Shown here piece after piece: positions 38,473-47,785 of a DNA stretch of 64,000 nt (positions within the stretch are counted from its first letter, which is position 1; the number at the start of each line of letters is the position of its first letter). This stretch comes from Moesziomyces globuligerus (lineage: Eukaryota > Basidiomycota > Ustilaginomycetes > Ustilaginales > Ustilaginaceae), in the NCBI GenBank assembly GCA_030849465.1, contig JARVLF010000019.1:310001-374000 (forward strand), read 5' to 3'. Made by a program: the position numbers and the translations under genes. Below the pieces are notes generated by a model, which worked only from the letters and a program-made list of their open reading frames with translations, was not told the DNA's origin and made no database searches.

Positions 38473-39936
38473 TCAGCGCTGAGCCCTGTGGGACGGGATC
38501 GGGCTTTGTGGGCGCGGCATCTTGCGAGCCGCTGCGGCCTTGGTGGTTGGCGCTGTGTGCGTGTCGCGTAGGCGTTGGTCGTCGTCCCGAGCTCGTTTGG
38601 CCGGACTGACGCTGGCTCCCACAGCCCCTGCCTTGCTACTCGAGCTGCCACCGCTGCTGGCCGTCTTTACGGAACCGGGGGCGCGCCCGATGGGCGAGGC
38701 CCGAGCCGAGGAGGGCTTGGCGGCGCCAAAGAAGTCGAGCTTCCTGCGCTCGGTTCTGGCCGGTTCCGGCGGTGTCGGTCGTGTGGATGTTTCTCGCCTG
38801 GGCGATGCGCTGCTTGACGTGCCGCTTCTAGCACCCGCTGCCATCGAGGATGCGCTCGATGGCGTTTGGCAAGGACTGAGCGGAGGCGCAGCCGCCACTT
38901 CGCGCGGCTTGAGTCGCGGCAGACCCGTGTTCGCCGCCGCTGCCGCCACCGTCTCTGGCGTGACCTTGGCCTCGTCGACGTGGGATTTCGCGGGCGGTTT
39001 GCGCGCCGAGCTTGCCTTGGCCTGTTCGTTGGCCGCCTCGGTGCCGGGAAGCGGTTTGGAGAACTGCTTCATCTTGGCGAGGCCCTCGTTGGCGCCGGCT
39101 GTGACGCGTCGGGGTGCGACCATGGGGCGGGTAGGCGTGCGCACCTCTATGCCCGCTGCCTGGGGTGCGATCTCGATGCCGACAGCCTTGCTGCGTCCGT
39201 GTGCGACGAATCCTGCGATGGAGCGACCGTTGCGCGGCGCGGTGAGCTTGGCGCGCGCGACGCTCGACGAGCGCGCCTTGTTGAGCAGACTCTGGCCCTT
39301 GGTCGCGGTCGCCGCCGAGCCGAAGCGACGCGCCGCGTGTCGCGGCTTGGGCATGAGCGATCGATCGCTGACGACGAGCTTCTTGGCCTCCTTCTCTGCG
39401 CGGTGCAGAGCGTACTTGTGCTTGATGCGCTGCGCCGCCTCGAGCTTGGCCTGCTCGATCTCGCCCTGCGTGCGAAAGTAGAGCTTCCGCCAGCTCTTGG
39501 GCTCCTTGGCCGCAGCACCGCCCGAGGCAGGGTGGAGAGAGTAGGTCTTGCGCAGCTCGAGAAAGTCGCGCAGGCAGTTGCGCTTCCAGATCTCGTCCGT
39601 ATGCTCCAGTAGGTGCGGCGACGCTTCTTCCAGCGTGATGAGCTGGTCGATCCGACACTCTTCGAGGATCGGGGCGGCGTTGCGGTACGGCATCTCGCCC
39701 AGGTCTTGCACCGATGCGATGTTGCGCAGGATCACGCGCAGACACATGGCGTACAGGCTCGGACGCAAGCGACTCCCACGATCCGGCCCAGGCCGAGCAG
39801 ATGAGCGCAACGGCGCAGCCGGATCGACGTCTGAGGACAGCTCGTCCGGCTGCCCCCATTTGCCCTGCACCTCGTACGTGGCTTCCTTGATCCCCATCAT
39901 GCCCGCAGGCTCCGGTGACCGCCGCCAATCCTTCAT
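38473..39936 (-). CDS. ELA1: Elongin A-like protein
   Basis: One exon, 487 residues from the ATG at 39936; a downstream Met pair at residues 13-14 is an alternative start. Residues about 58-165 match the elongin A family: SLYAMCLRVILRNIASVQDL (BC-box-like), GEMPYRNAAPILEECRIDQL (F-box-like), then HLLEHTDEIWKRNCLRDF and SWRKLYFRTQGEIEQAK. Elongin A binds elongin C and acts on RNA polymerase II, both in elongation and, in yeast Ela1, in a cullin ligase that removes stalled polymerase. The C-terminal 300 residues are basic, Ala/Ser/Pro-rich and disordered, and end in a KKx-like nuclear signal region. No other complex subunit is nearby. Confidence 0.87.
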   Translation of the reverse strand: MKDWRRSPEPAGMMGIKEATYEVQGKWGQPDELSSDVDPAAPLRSSARPGPDRGSRLRPSLYAMCLRVILRNIASVQDLGEMPYRNAAPILEECRIDQLITLEEASPHLLEHTDEIWKRNCLRDFLELRKTYSLHPASGGAAAKEPKSWRKLYFRTQGEIEQAKLEAAQRIKHKYALHRAEKEAKKLVVSDRSLMPKPRHAARRFGSAATATKGQSLLNKARSSSVARAKLTAPRNGRSIAGFVAHGRSKAVGIEIAPQAAGIEVRTPTRPMVAPRRVTAGANEGLAKMKQFSKPLPGTEAANEQAKASSARKPPAKSHVDEAKVTPETVAAAAANTGLPRLKPREVAAAPPLSPCQTPSSASSMAAGARSGTSSSASPRRETSTRPTPPEPARTERRKLDFFGAAKPSSARASPIGRAPGSVKTASSGGSSSSKAGAVGASVSPAKRARDDDQRLRDTHTAPTTKAAAARKMPRPQSPIPSHRAQR

Positions 39937-40421
39937 CGTATTCCGAACCCGCTAGCCGGTGCAGAAGCGGGTGTGCAGGGAGTGCGGCGTCAGGGTGTGG
40001 GGCCTTTACCGTCTATCGAGTGTGGCGGCACGTCAGCGGTCGTGCGCACAGCATCGTTGCTGCTCTCTGATTGTTGCAGTGGGTGCGACCTAGTGATGGC
40101 CGATGTATACGCTTCCCAAGGTGTCCGTCTCTGTACGATACCAAGTGTGATGCGGGGTGCAGTCGAGAGTGGAGCGCAAGAGGTGGATATCCGCACTCTT
40201 CCCGCTCGACATGAATTTGGCAACGCCTGCTTCTCCACTCGACGCGAATCGCCGCTTCCCGCTCCACTTCACGTCTCCACATCCGCCGGAGCCTCATCAT
40301 TCCACTCTCTCTGCTCAGCCACAGACCCATCGGAGTTCGATTCATCCTCTGCATCGCTCTATGAAAGCACATATGATTAGACACATCCTAACTGAACAGG
40401 ACGGCGACCACCCCAGCCGGC
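39937..40421. other. Spacer ELA1/TBC gene, 485 bp
   Basis: Promoter side of ELA1 and 3' side of the TBC gene. No gene seen. Confidence 0.5.
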
Positions 40422-42473
40422 CTACAGAACCAGAGCAGCCGCTTCGCCGCTCTCGGCCTTCTGGCGGTACTCTTGGCGGGCGCGCTGGATGGTGGTGCGT
40501 ACATCCTTGCGTGCCAGAGCGTCGCGCACCCAGAACATGATCGCATCGTCGTTTTCCGGCACGAAGAAGCTGCTGAGCGCGCTGAGGATCGTCTCAAAGT
40601 CGGCGCCATCCCTGAGGATCGAGCCTCGGTGCGCCCAGATGATGGCGACGGCGACGAGCGTCACGACGTCCTGGCCGTCGAGGAGCCAGGCGTCCCAGAC
40701 GCGCAGCTGGGTCTCAAAGGGGATCGAGTTGGAGAAGAGCGTGATGTACCACTTGGTCGCATACGAGCTCGCGACGATCATGTGTTGGCCCAGCGCCTCG
40801 GCGAGCTCGGGCAGATGCGTGCGTAGCAGCTGATCCTGCACGTACAGGTTCTCCACCAGCCCGGGAAAGCCGGGCGAGAAGGTCGCGTGCAGACCGACGT
40901 GGTTGTGCATAGCCACCATGGCTGCATACGCGCGCTCGGGGCTGTAGTAGCACAGCAGCGTCGCCGCGATCGGCCCCATGCCCTGGCAGTACGCGCACGC
41001 CTCGCAGAGCAGCGACAACGCGTGCAGCACGTGGAACAACGACCGCTGCCCCTGCCCGTAGCGCGTGTGGAACTGGATGTGACCCGAGATGGTTCGCGGC
41101 ACGTCGAGGTCGATCTGCACATCGTGCGCACTCGCCATCTGCTGTAGCCGATCGAAACTCGCCGGATCCGGCTGGGCCAAGGAGATGGACACGCCCGCCG
41201 CCGCCGCCGACTGCATGTGCGGCTTGGCGAGCGCATAGCAGCGCCGTCCGTCCTCCGTCTGTTGCCGACGCTGCAGCAATGCCGACCATGCTGCAGCACG
41301 CCACCGGTCCGGGATGCCCTTGTATACGCGACGCCGCAGCCGCCGATCGACGCCGTTGGCAAAGTCGAACACGACGGCATTCAGGCCCGGATCGCGGTCC
41401 TTGACCGTCAGCATCTGCGTCCACTTGGCGATGCGCTCCTGCTCGCGCTGCCGATGCGCCGCATCAGCTGCGGCGCGCGCCTGCAGCACATCGTGCGATG
41501 CGCCCTCCGCATCGCTCGCGTGCATGCCTTGCGCCGCCTCGCGCGACGAGAGGCTGCTGGGCACAGGAAGCGGACGCGACGTGCGCAGCTTGGCCGCTTT
41601 GCGGGGCAGAGGCGCAGAGAAGAGGTCGCTGGAGAGCAGCGTCGCCTTGTGGTGCGCGTTTCCGGGCAGACCCGAGAAGAAGCCGTACCGATCGATGTTG
41701 GCCAGCAGCTCCTGACGCTTCTGGTCGGCGAGCACCTGTCGACGCTCGCGCTCGTCTGTAGAGAGGAATGTGCCTTTGGAGACGGAAGCGTCCGCATTGG
41801 TGGGCGCGGCTGGCAGTGGCGTGCGTCCGTTCGTGTGTGGATCGGGGTGCCGACTTGCGGAAGAGTGCTGCGACCGAGCGCTTCGTGTGCTGCCACTGTT
41901 GTTCAGCGGCGAGGGGACATGGCCATTGATGCGACCGTTGACACCACTCGCTCCTGTTGCGCCACCGGACGTACTGGGGGATTGGAGCTGCGCGATGCGA
42001 GGCGATGATGTGGTCGGCGTCGAGGGCTCAGCCGGCTTTCGAGGCGGGGGAGCCAGACTGCTAGGACGCGAGAGCGCGGCTTCTTCCCACGCCGACAGTC
42101 CATTCTTCTCTCGCGTATACTCCTTGCCATCCGAGAAGCCATCGTTGGGCACGCCGGCGATGGCAAAGTGCGCATAGGTTCTGCGCACGAAATCGGCGTC
42201 GGCTTCGAGCGGGGTGGTGAACTGGTTTGCGCGCCATTCGGGCGTCTGTGCGCCTTCCTCTGGCGCGGAGGATCTGCGTACGCGCGGCGACTGAGGAATT
42301 GGTGGCGCCAACGTCGAGGTGGTCGTTGGATCCTCGCCGAGGTCAGGCGAGGTGGGAGCGGTCTTTGGCCGCAATTTTCCAGGCAGAGCACGCAGCGATA
42401 GCGATCTGGACGGCGTTCTTGCATGCCCCTTTCTGGAGCGGCCTGCTGCAGCTGTGGCTTGTTCCTCCGTCAT
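40422..42473 (-). CDS. TBC-domain Rab GTPase-activating protein
   Basis: One exon, 683 residues. The C-terminal 330 residues form a TBC domain: entry KGIPDRWRAAAWSALL, arginine-finger motif QIDLDVPRTISGH, glutamine-finger motif CAYCQGMGPIAATLL, and SYATKWYITLFSNSIPFETQ then VWDAWLLDGQDVV. Both catalytic fingers (Arg and Gln) are present, so it should be active and speed GTP hydrolysis by a Rab. The N-terminal half is Ser/Pro-rich with basic patches, a likely phosphorylation target. Its Rab partner cannot be told; the domain order (disordered N-terminus, C-terminal TBC) is found in several yeast Gyp and Bub2-like proteins. Confidence 0.9.
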   Translation of the reverse strand: MTEEQATAAAGRSRKGHARTPSRSLSLRALPGKLRPKTAPTSPDLGEDPTTTSTLAPPIPQSPRVRRSSAPEEGAQTPEWRANQFTTPLEADADFVRRTYAHFAIAGVPNDGFSDGKEYTREKNGLSAWEEAALSRPSSLAPPPRKPAEPSTPTTSSPRIAQLQSPSTSGGATGASGVNGRINGHVPSPLNNSGSTRSARSQHSSASRHPDPHTNGRTPLPAAPTNADASVSKGTFLSTDERERRQVLADQKRQELLANIDRYGFFSGLPGNAHHKATLLSSDLFSAPLPRKAAKLRTSRPLPVPSSLSSREAAQGMHASDAEGASHDVLQARAAADAAHRQREQERIAKWTQMLTVKDRDPGLNAVVFDFANGVDRRLRRRVYKGIPDRWRAAAWSALLQRRQQTEDGRRCYALAKPHMQSAAAAGVSISLAQPDPASFDRLQQMASAHDVQIDLDVPRTISGHIQFHTRYGQGQRSLFHVLHALSLLCEACAYCQGMGPIAATLLCYYSPERAYAAMVAMHNHVGLHATFSPGFPGLVENLYVQDQLLRTHLPELAEALGQHMIVASSYATKWYITLFSNSIPFETQLRVWDAWLLDGQDVVTLVAVAIIWAHRGSILRDGADFETILSALSSFFVPENDDAIMFWVRDALARKDVRTTIQRARQEYRQKAESGEAAALVL

Positions 42474-43576
42474 GATGGCAGAGAGGGCAACGTAGGCAAG
42501 TTGATGTGCCGAACGTGCCTGTCGAGAGGACGCAGGGCAGGGTATATGAACAGGCGGCGATGTCCGGTCGAGAGGGGGCGACGGTGCCAGCAGCCGCTTA
42601 CTGCTGCGCCATTTCTAGAAGCGTCCTGCAGCGGTGATAGGAGAGCGTGGATCGCCGCTGCGCCCGGAGATGAAGGCTGAGCCCGAGTGGGTGGATGTCG
42701 CTCGACAGACGAATGGGGAGCAGGGCGGGTCGGAAGCTATCAGAACAAATGCAGGGAGTGTTGGTGCGGTATCGTTGCCATGTTCGTGGTTGGCTTTCGA
42801 AGCCGACAGCCTGTTACGATGAAGCGTTTAGCGTGCTCGGCGCATGGGCGTATGACGAGAAGGTGCGTGCCGTTGGATCGCGGTGTAGCATTGATTCGAG
42901 GTGACCGTGCGTGCTTGTGCGGCCCTCGAGCGGCCCTCGACTTTGGTGCAACCAGGGCTTGTGGCATGCAGTGCCCCGCCTCCCGCTGCATCTGTGGGCC
43001 CAGCAGGGTCCGGGTCCACCCCATCGGCCCGATGATCGGTCTCGGGACAAGGCGCCATCGCGATCCAAGCTGGCGCAGTGGAGGTGCTCGAGAGAAGAAA
43101 TGGCGAAAGCGCGGTCTTTGACTGGACCAGCTCGGATTTAGCGATTTCCTACCGACACGCCGAGCTCGCTGAGCTGAGGAAGGGCGCAGCCAACCAGAAG
43201 AGCGCCAGTCGGCCCCGTCAGGAAACGAAAGCAAAGCGGCGGCCGGTTTATCTGATTTTTCGACAATTTAGCGGGCAGCGGTCTCTTGGGCGGTCTTCTG
43301 GGCGGTGGCGCTCAAAGTGCTTCGAGAGCCGCAGATACAGTATGACTGGGTTCCAATCACATTTGCGCAGCTCAAAGCATCTCAACCACACCATCTTGTG
43401 CTTCGGCCATCCATCCACCATCGCATTCCGCGCTTCTACGAAAGCCACACTTATCGACGCTCAGTAGCGCATCGATCGACAACCATTGCCTGGATACCCG
43501 AAGTGGACGTAGAACATCACCACCACCCGCAAAGCCGAGCCTCCCAGTCGTACTTCGTTTGGGACCATCCGCCACA
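42474..43576. promoter_or_regulatory. Divergent promoter region TBC gene/GRX4, 1.1 kb
   Basis: Separates two divergent start codons. Open frames are short and overlap on both strands. No gene, repeat or RNA is recognisable. Iron-responsive GATA-type control of GRX4 is known for fungi in general, but I did not verify sites. Confidence 0.45.
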
Positions 43577-44482
43577 ATGTCGCAGACTGCCGATTCCACA
43601 CCCACCAACCTGGTCGAGGTGACCTCGCCAGAGCACTTCACCGAGCTCATGCAGGCCGACCTCACGCGCGTGGCGCTGCTCAACTTCTACGCTCCCTGGG
43701 CCGAGCCGTGCAAGCAGATGAACGAGGTGGTCCGAGAGATCGCCATCAAGTACCCGCAGGTGCTCTGCCTTGTGGTGAGTAGCAACGAGCTCGTTCGCGG
43801 CGGGTCTACACTGTCTCGTCAAGACGACGGCTGCTGACGTTTACATCTTGTCCTTCCTATTTGGTCCGTGCGGCAGATCGAGGCCGAGTCGCTTCCGGAT
43901 GTGTCCGAGTCGTTTGACATCGAGGCGGTGCCTTCGTTTGTGCTGCTCCGCGGCCACACGCTGCTGTCCCGTATCAGTGGTGCCAACGCTTCCGCTCTGT
44001 CCGCAGCGGTCGCTACGCACGTAGCTCCCACCCGCGCCAACGGCACTGGTAGCGTCTCCAAGACCTCGGCAGCGCCGCGTGCCGCCTCTGACGTCTACGA
44101 TGCCCGCTCCGCGCGCAGCGGTGCGGCTGCTGTGGCAGATGACGACGAAGAGGAGGACGTGGTGCCCGAGACCGAGGACGAGATCTTTGCGCGCTGCAAG
44201 AAGCTCATGGAGCAGAACAGGGTGATGCTCTTCATGAAGGGCGACCCGGACACGCCCCGCTGCGGCTTCAGCCAGAAGACGGTCAACCTCTTGAGGCAGG
44301 AGAAGGTCGACTTTGGCCACTACGACATCCTCAAGGACGAAAACGTCCGCCAGGGCCTCAAGAAGCTCAACGAGTGGCCCACATTCCCGCAGATCATCGT
44401 CAACGGAGAGCTCATCGGCGGCCTCGACATCCTCAAGGAGAGCATCGAGAGCGGCGAGTTCCGCGAGATGCTCGAGGCTTGA
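43577..44482 (+). CDS. GRX4: Monothiol glutaredoxin, thioredoxin-like plus CGFS domain
   Basis: Two exons, 43577..43774 and 43877..44482, around a 102-nt intron (donor GTGAGT, acceptor CGGCAG), giving 267 residues. The N-terminal thioredoxin-like domain has WAEPCKQM with a single Cys45, and an acidic linker (DDDEEEDVVPETEDE) precedes the glutaredoxin domain. CGFS is at 195-198, followed by WPTFPQIIVNGELIGGLDIL for glutathione binding. Proteins of this type bind [2Fe-2S] clusters with glutathione, deliver iron and signal iron status to regulators (Grx3/Grx4 with Aft1 or with GATA factors such as Urbs1-like proteins). Cytosolic/nuclear, with no targeting signal. It ends 205 bp before the convergent methyltransferase gene. 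Confidence 0.95.
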
Positions 44483-44687
44483 GCAGTCATTGCTCCCCAG
44501 CCTGCTTGCGCTGTTCATGTCGCTTCGAACCTTTCTGCATTGTAACACTAGTAATCCTCCGCCATCTACAGCCATGTCTCTGCGCGATTGTCGCTCATAC
44601 TGTTCGGAACAGGGTCGTCGCCCCCACTCGGTCGACCCGGCTGTAGACACTGCGGTGTGCGCTGTGCGTAGTGTCATTCGGGATTCG

Positions 44688-45602
44688 CTAAAGCTTCCAG
44701 ATTTCGACGCCGGTCCAATCGTCTCGAGGCCAGGTGGATCCGTCGCCGAGGGTATCAAAGATCTTGCGGATGCGTTTGGCGGGGATCTGTTTGAAGGGCA
44801 AGTCGAACTCGTCGCGTGCGAGCTGCAGCGCATGGTCGATGTGCGCGGGATCTCTGCGTTCGAGTGCGAGGAGCACGGTGGGTCTGAAATGGGCCCGAGC
44901 CCGATAGAGACCGTGGAGGGTCGAGAAGAGCGGTCGAACGAGCGATGGCTCGTACACCGTGTCGGCCGTCAGCACCAGGTCGAAGTTGATCTCCCCGGAC
45001 GCAACATCCGGGAGGCTCGTCCGCTGATGCTCAGCGTCGGTCCAGTCCAGCTCGACGACTTGAGCCTGGTCTGCGGTGGCGTGGCCTTGATGGATGAGCT
45101 GGTAGAGGCCAGCTTCGATGTTTGGCCGCAGCACCGACTCGAGCACGGGCTCAATGTCGGTGGCTACGACTTGCCAACCGAGACGCGCCATGAGCAGCGA
45201 CAGCATGCCTGTTCCCGAGCCCAGCTCCAGCACGCGCTTCCTTGGCACATGCTTGTCCGAAGAGGAGGGCAGCTTGGCGTACATGTGCAGGAGGAACGAC
45301 GAGAGCACCTGGGACGAGAGCCACAGCGACGAACCCGTGCTGTTGGTGTCGTTGCGCTGCACCAGCCGAAACGCAGTATCGAGACGCGGAAAGCGGTAGA
45401 CGAGCTCGGACAGATGCTTGGTCTGATGCGCAGGCAGGTTCACCGCATCCTCGTACGTCGCGCCTGCTTCGCCTGCTTCGCCTGCTTCGGTGACGTCGTC
45501 CAGTCCGCTTTCGCTTTGACCGTCGCTGCCAGGGCGGGCCGGCTCGACCTCGGCGTCGTTAGCGTGCTTGACCGCCTGGCGTCGTCCGGTCTTGCGCACC
45601 AT
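44688..45602 (-). CDS. Protein-lysine methyltransferase, METTL21-like (family 16)
   Basis: One exon, 304 residues. A seven-beta-strand SAM-dependent fold is clear: motif I VLELGSGTGMLSLLMARLG, the acidic end of strand 2 VVATDIEP, motif FDLVLTADTVYEPSLV with the DxxY signature of family 16 enzymes, and the upstream GSSLWLSSQVLSSFLL. Members methylate single lysines on elongation factors, chaperones or ribosomal proteins. The substrate cannot be told here. An N-terminal AGEAGEAGA stretch comes from a 9-bp tandem repeat. The family is often misnamed nicotinamide N-methyltransferase-like. Confidence 0.85.
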   Translation of the reverse strand: MVRKTGRRQAVKHANDAEVEPARPGSDGQSESGLDDVTEAGEAGEAGATYEDAVNLPAHQTKHLSELVYRFPRLDTAFRLVQRNDTNSTGSSLWLSSQVLSSFLLHMYAKLPSSSDKHVPRKRVLELGSGTGMLSLLMARLGWQVVATDIEPVLESVLRPNIEAGLYQLIHQGHATADQAQVVELDWTDAEHQRTSLPDVASGEINFDLVLTADTVYEPSLVRPLFSTLHGLYRARAHFRPTVLLALERRDPAHIDHALQLARDEFDLPFKQIPAKRIRKIFDTLGDGSTWPRDDWTGVEIWKL

Positions 45603-46171
45603 ACTGCCCGCCTGCAGCAGTGCACAGCTCGGATCGCCGCTTCGACTGCGTCAGCATGGGTGCTTCCGTGCGGTCGTCTCGGTATGTCGACTTGCTTCAA
45701 GCGGTGTCGGAGTGCGAGAGAGGGCGAGGTTGAATCCCGAATGTGGAGTCGGTCAGGTCACGTGCCCAGGCGGGTGGAGCGATTTTCGAGCCATGGCGCT
45801 GAGGAGACGGGAAAACGCGTCTTGGCCGAGGCGAGGCGGCGAGAGAGAGCAACACTCGAGCTGCATCCCAAACGCGCCTTTACTTTGACTGTGGCCAGCA
45901 ATTTCCACATTGGCACCTTGGCACTTGGCGCCAAAATCGCAGAGAACAACACCTCGTCGACTGAGCACCAAGCCAAGCCAAGCCAAGCCAAGACAGGGTT
46001 GAGACTGGGTCAATCGGCCGGCAGCTCGCCCGGTTCCCAACCACCATCCATCCCGCATCACCACCACCATCATCCACCACCCTTTGCGTCCAGCGTCCAG
46101 CCTCCTGCACACTTTCAACTTGCCTCTTCCGCTCCACCAGCTAGCACGCTTCGTGCTTCCACTCGCCCATC
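45603..46171. promoter_or_regulatory. Divergent promoter region methyltransferase/NUF2
   Basis: A 569-bp spacer between divergent start codons. It includes five tandem CCAAG units at 45968-45992 and an ACC/CAT-rich tract near 46050-46080 just above NUF2. No gene seen. Confidence 0.5.
45968..45992 (+). repeat. CCAAG tandem repeat, 5 units
   Basis: Five perfect pentamer copies, about 180-205 bp above the NUF2 ATG, in the divergent promoter region. Confidence 0.9.
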
Positions 46172-47654
46172 ATGGCGTCGGCCGCCACCCCCTCCTATCC
46201 CATGTCGTCCGCACGCGTTCCGCCTGATGCAGTCAAGGGCAGCCGCGACGGCAACTACTCTTCCTTCCCCGTCGTCAAGATCGACGAGCTGCTCGGCGTG
46301 CTCTCCGAGATGGGCCTCTCCATCTCGCCCGAGGACCTCCAGAAACCGCAGGGCCACGTCGCGCATCGTGTCTTTGTCGCCTTCCTCGAGTGTCTCTCCG
46401 GCACCACCACCGAGATGATGGACGGACGTCGTCACGACGCCCTCGCCTCCGCAGAGTACAGCGAGCTCTACGAGGATGGCCTCCAGATGCTCATGTTCTT
46501 CCGCGAGGTCAAGGACATGATGAACGCGGCTACGCTCTACGACTTTACGCTGCAGGACCTCACGCGGCCCAACCCCAAGCGCTTCCGACGCCAGATGTCG
46601 GCGCTGGTCAACTTCTACCGCTTCCGCTCCGACCGCATCGTCGAGTTCGAGGAGCTCGTCACCGGATCCGAGGACCTCGAGAACAAGCGCAACGAGATCG
46701 AGGACGACATCGACCGCCAGCGCAGCGAGCTCGCCCGCTTCAAGGCCGAGCGCGAGCTCGACGAGCCCAAGGTCAAGGAGCTCCAGCGCGTCAACGCAGA
46801 GATCACCGACGAGCTCCTCGCAGCGCGCAACCAGCAGAAGGAGACCATGGACGAGCTCGAGGAGCTCAAGAAGCGCAAGGACGGCCTCGCCATCAAGCAC
46901 GCCGAGCTCGCCCAGGACAAGTTCCAGATCTACGAAAAGATCACCTACCTCGAGGCGAGGGTCGTCTCGAGCCCGAGCAAGATGAAGAACAGCGTCCGCG
47001 AGCTCGCCGACCAGCTCGACAAGGACACCGTCTCGCTCCAGGAGACGCTCAAGAAGGTCGAGGAGTTCAAGCGCAACCTCGACACGCTCGACACGCTCTC
47101 CAACGACCTCGACGCGTGCATGAACGCGATGCACGAGGTCAACCTCGAGATGGTCAAGGGCAAGGAGGAGGTGCAGAACCAGGCCGACCTGCACGCACTC
47201 TCGCAAGGCATCACCAACCAGCTCGCCTCGCTCAAGCACTCGCTCGAGATGACCGAGTACGAGATGAAGAGGCTCGAGGACAAGCAGAACCGCAACCGCA
47301 AGACGCTCATGGACATCACCGAGAAGCACACGAAGCGCATGGACAACCTCCAGGCCGAGTTCGAACACGCAAAGAACGACCGCAACCGCAAAAACGCCAT
47401 CGCCGACGCCAAAAACATCGAGTCCGAAAAGATCGAGGCCAAGATGGCCGAGCTCGAAGAGGCGTACGAGGCGTATCAGAAGAAGATGGTCCGCCAGAAG
47501 GATGCCATCGAAACCGCAGTCCGTAAGTGTCTCTTCTCTCCGACTCGAGCCAAACACCGCAGATGGGAGGGCTGATCTTTTGCTTGCGTTGAAAACAGGT
47601 CTGTACATCAGCACGCTCACCAACTCGCTCCAGCTCGAGCGCTTCCCGGCCTGA
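46172..47654 (+). CDS. NUF2: Kinetochore protein Nuf2 (Ndc80 complex)
   Basis: Two exons, 46172..47522 and 47599..47654, with a 76-nt intron (donor GTAAGT, acceptor AACAG); the frame closes at 468 residues, close to yeast Nuf2 (451). The N-terminal calponin-homology domain is visible (YSSFPVVKIDELLGVLSEMG, then QMLMFFREVKDMMNAATLYD and LTRPNPKRFRRQMSALVNFY). A long acidic/basic coiled coil follows from about 155 to the end. Nuf2 pairs with Ndc80 to attach kinetochores to microtubules. The last exon encodes only about 18 residues (YISTLTNSLQLERFPA). It converges with COG4, 131 bp apart. Confidence 0.93.
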
Positions 47655-47785
47655 ACAACACGGCCTCGCTTTCCGACCCGGTATACCTTGCGATCTCTAT
47701 GCTGTAGTGACCGTGCGTGCGATCGACTCTGTACTTGTAATGCGCACCGTTTGTTTTCTCTTTGTGCATACGGCTCGAGTCGCGG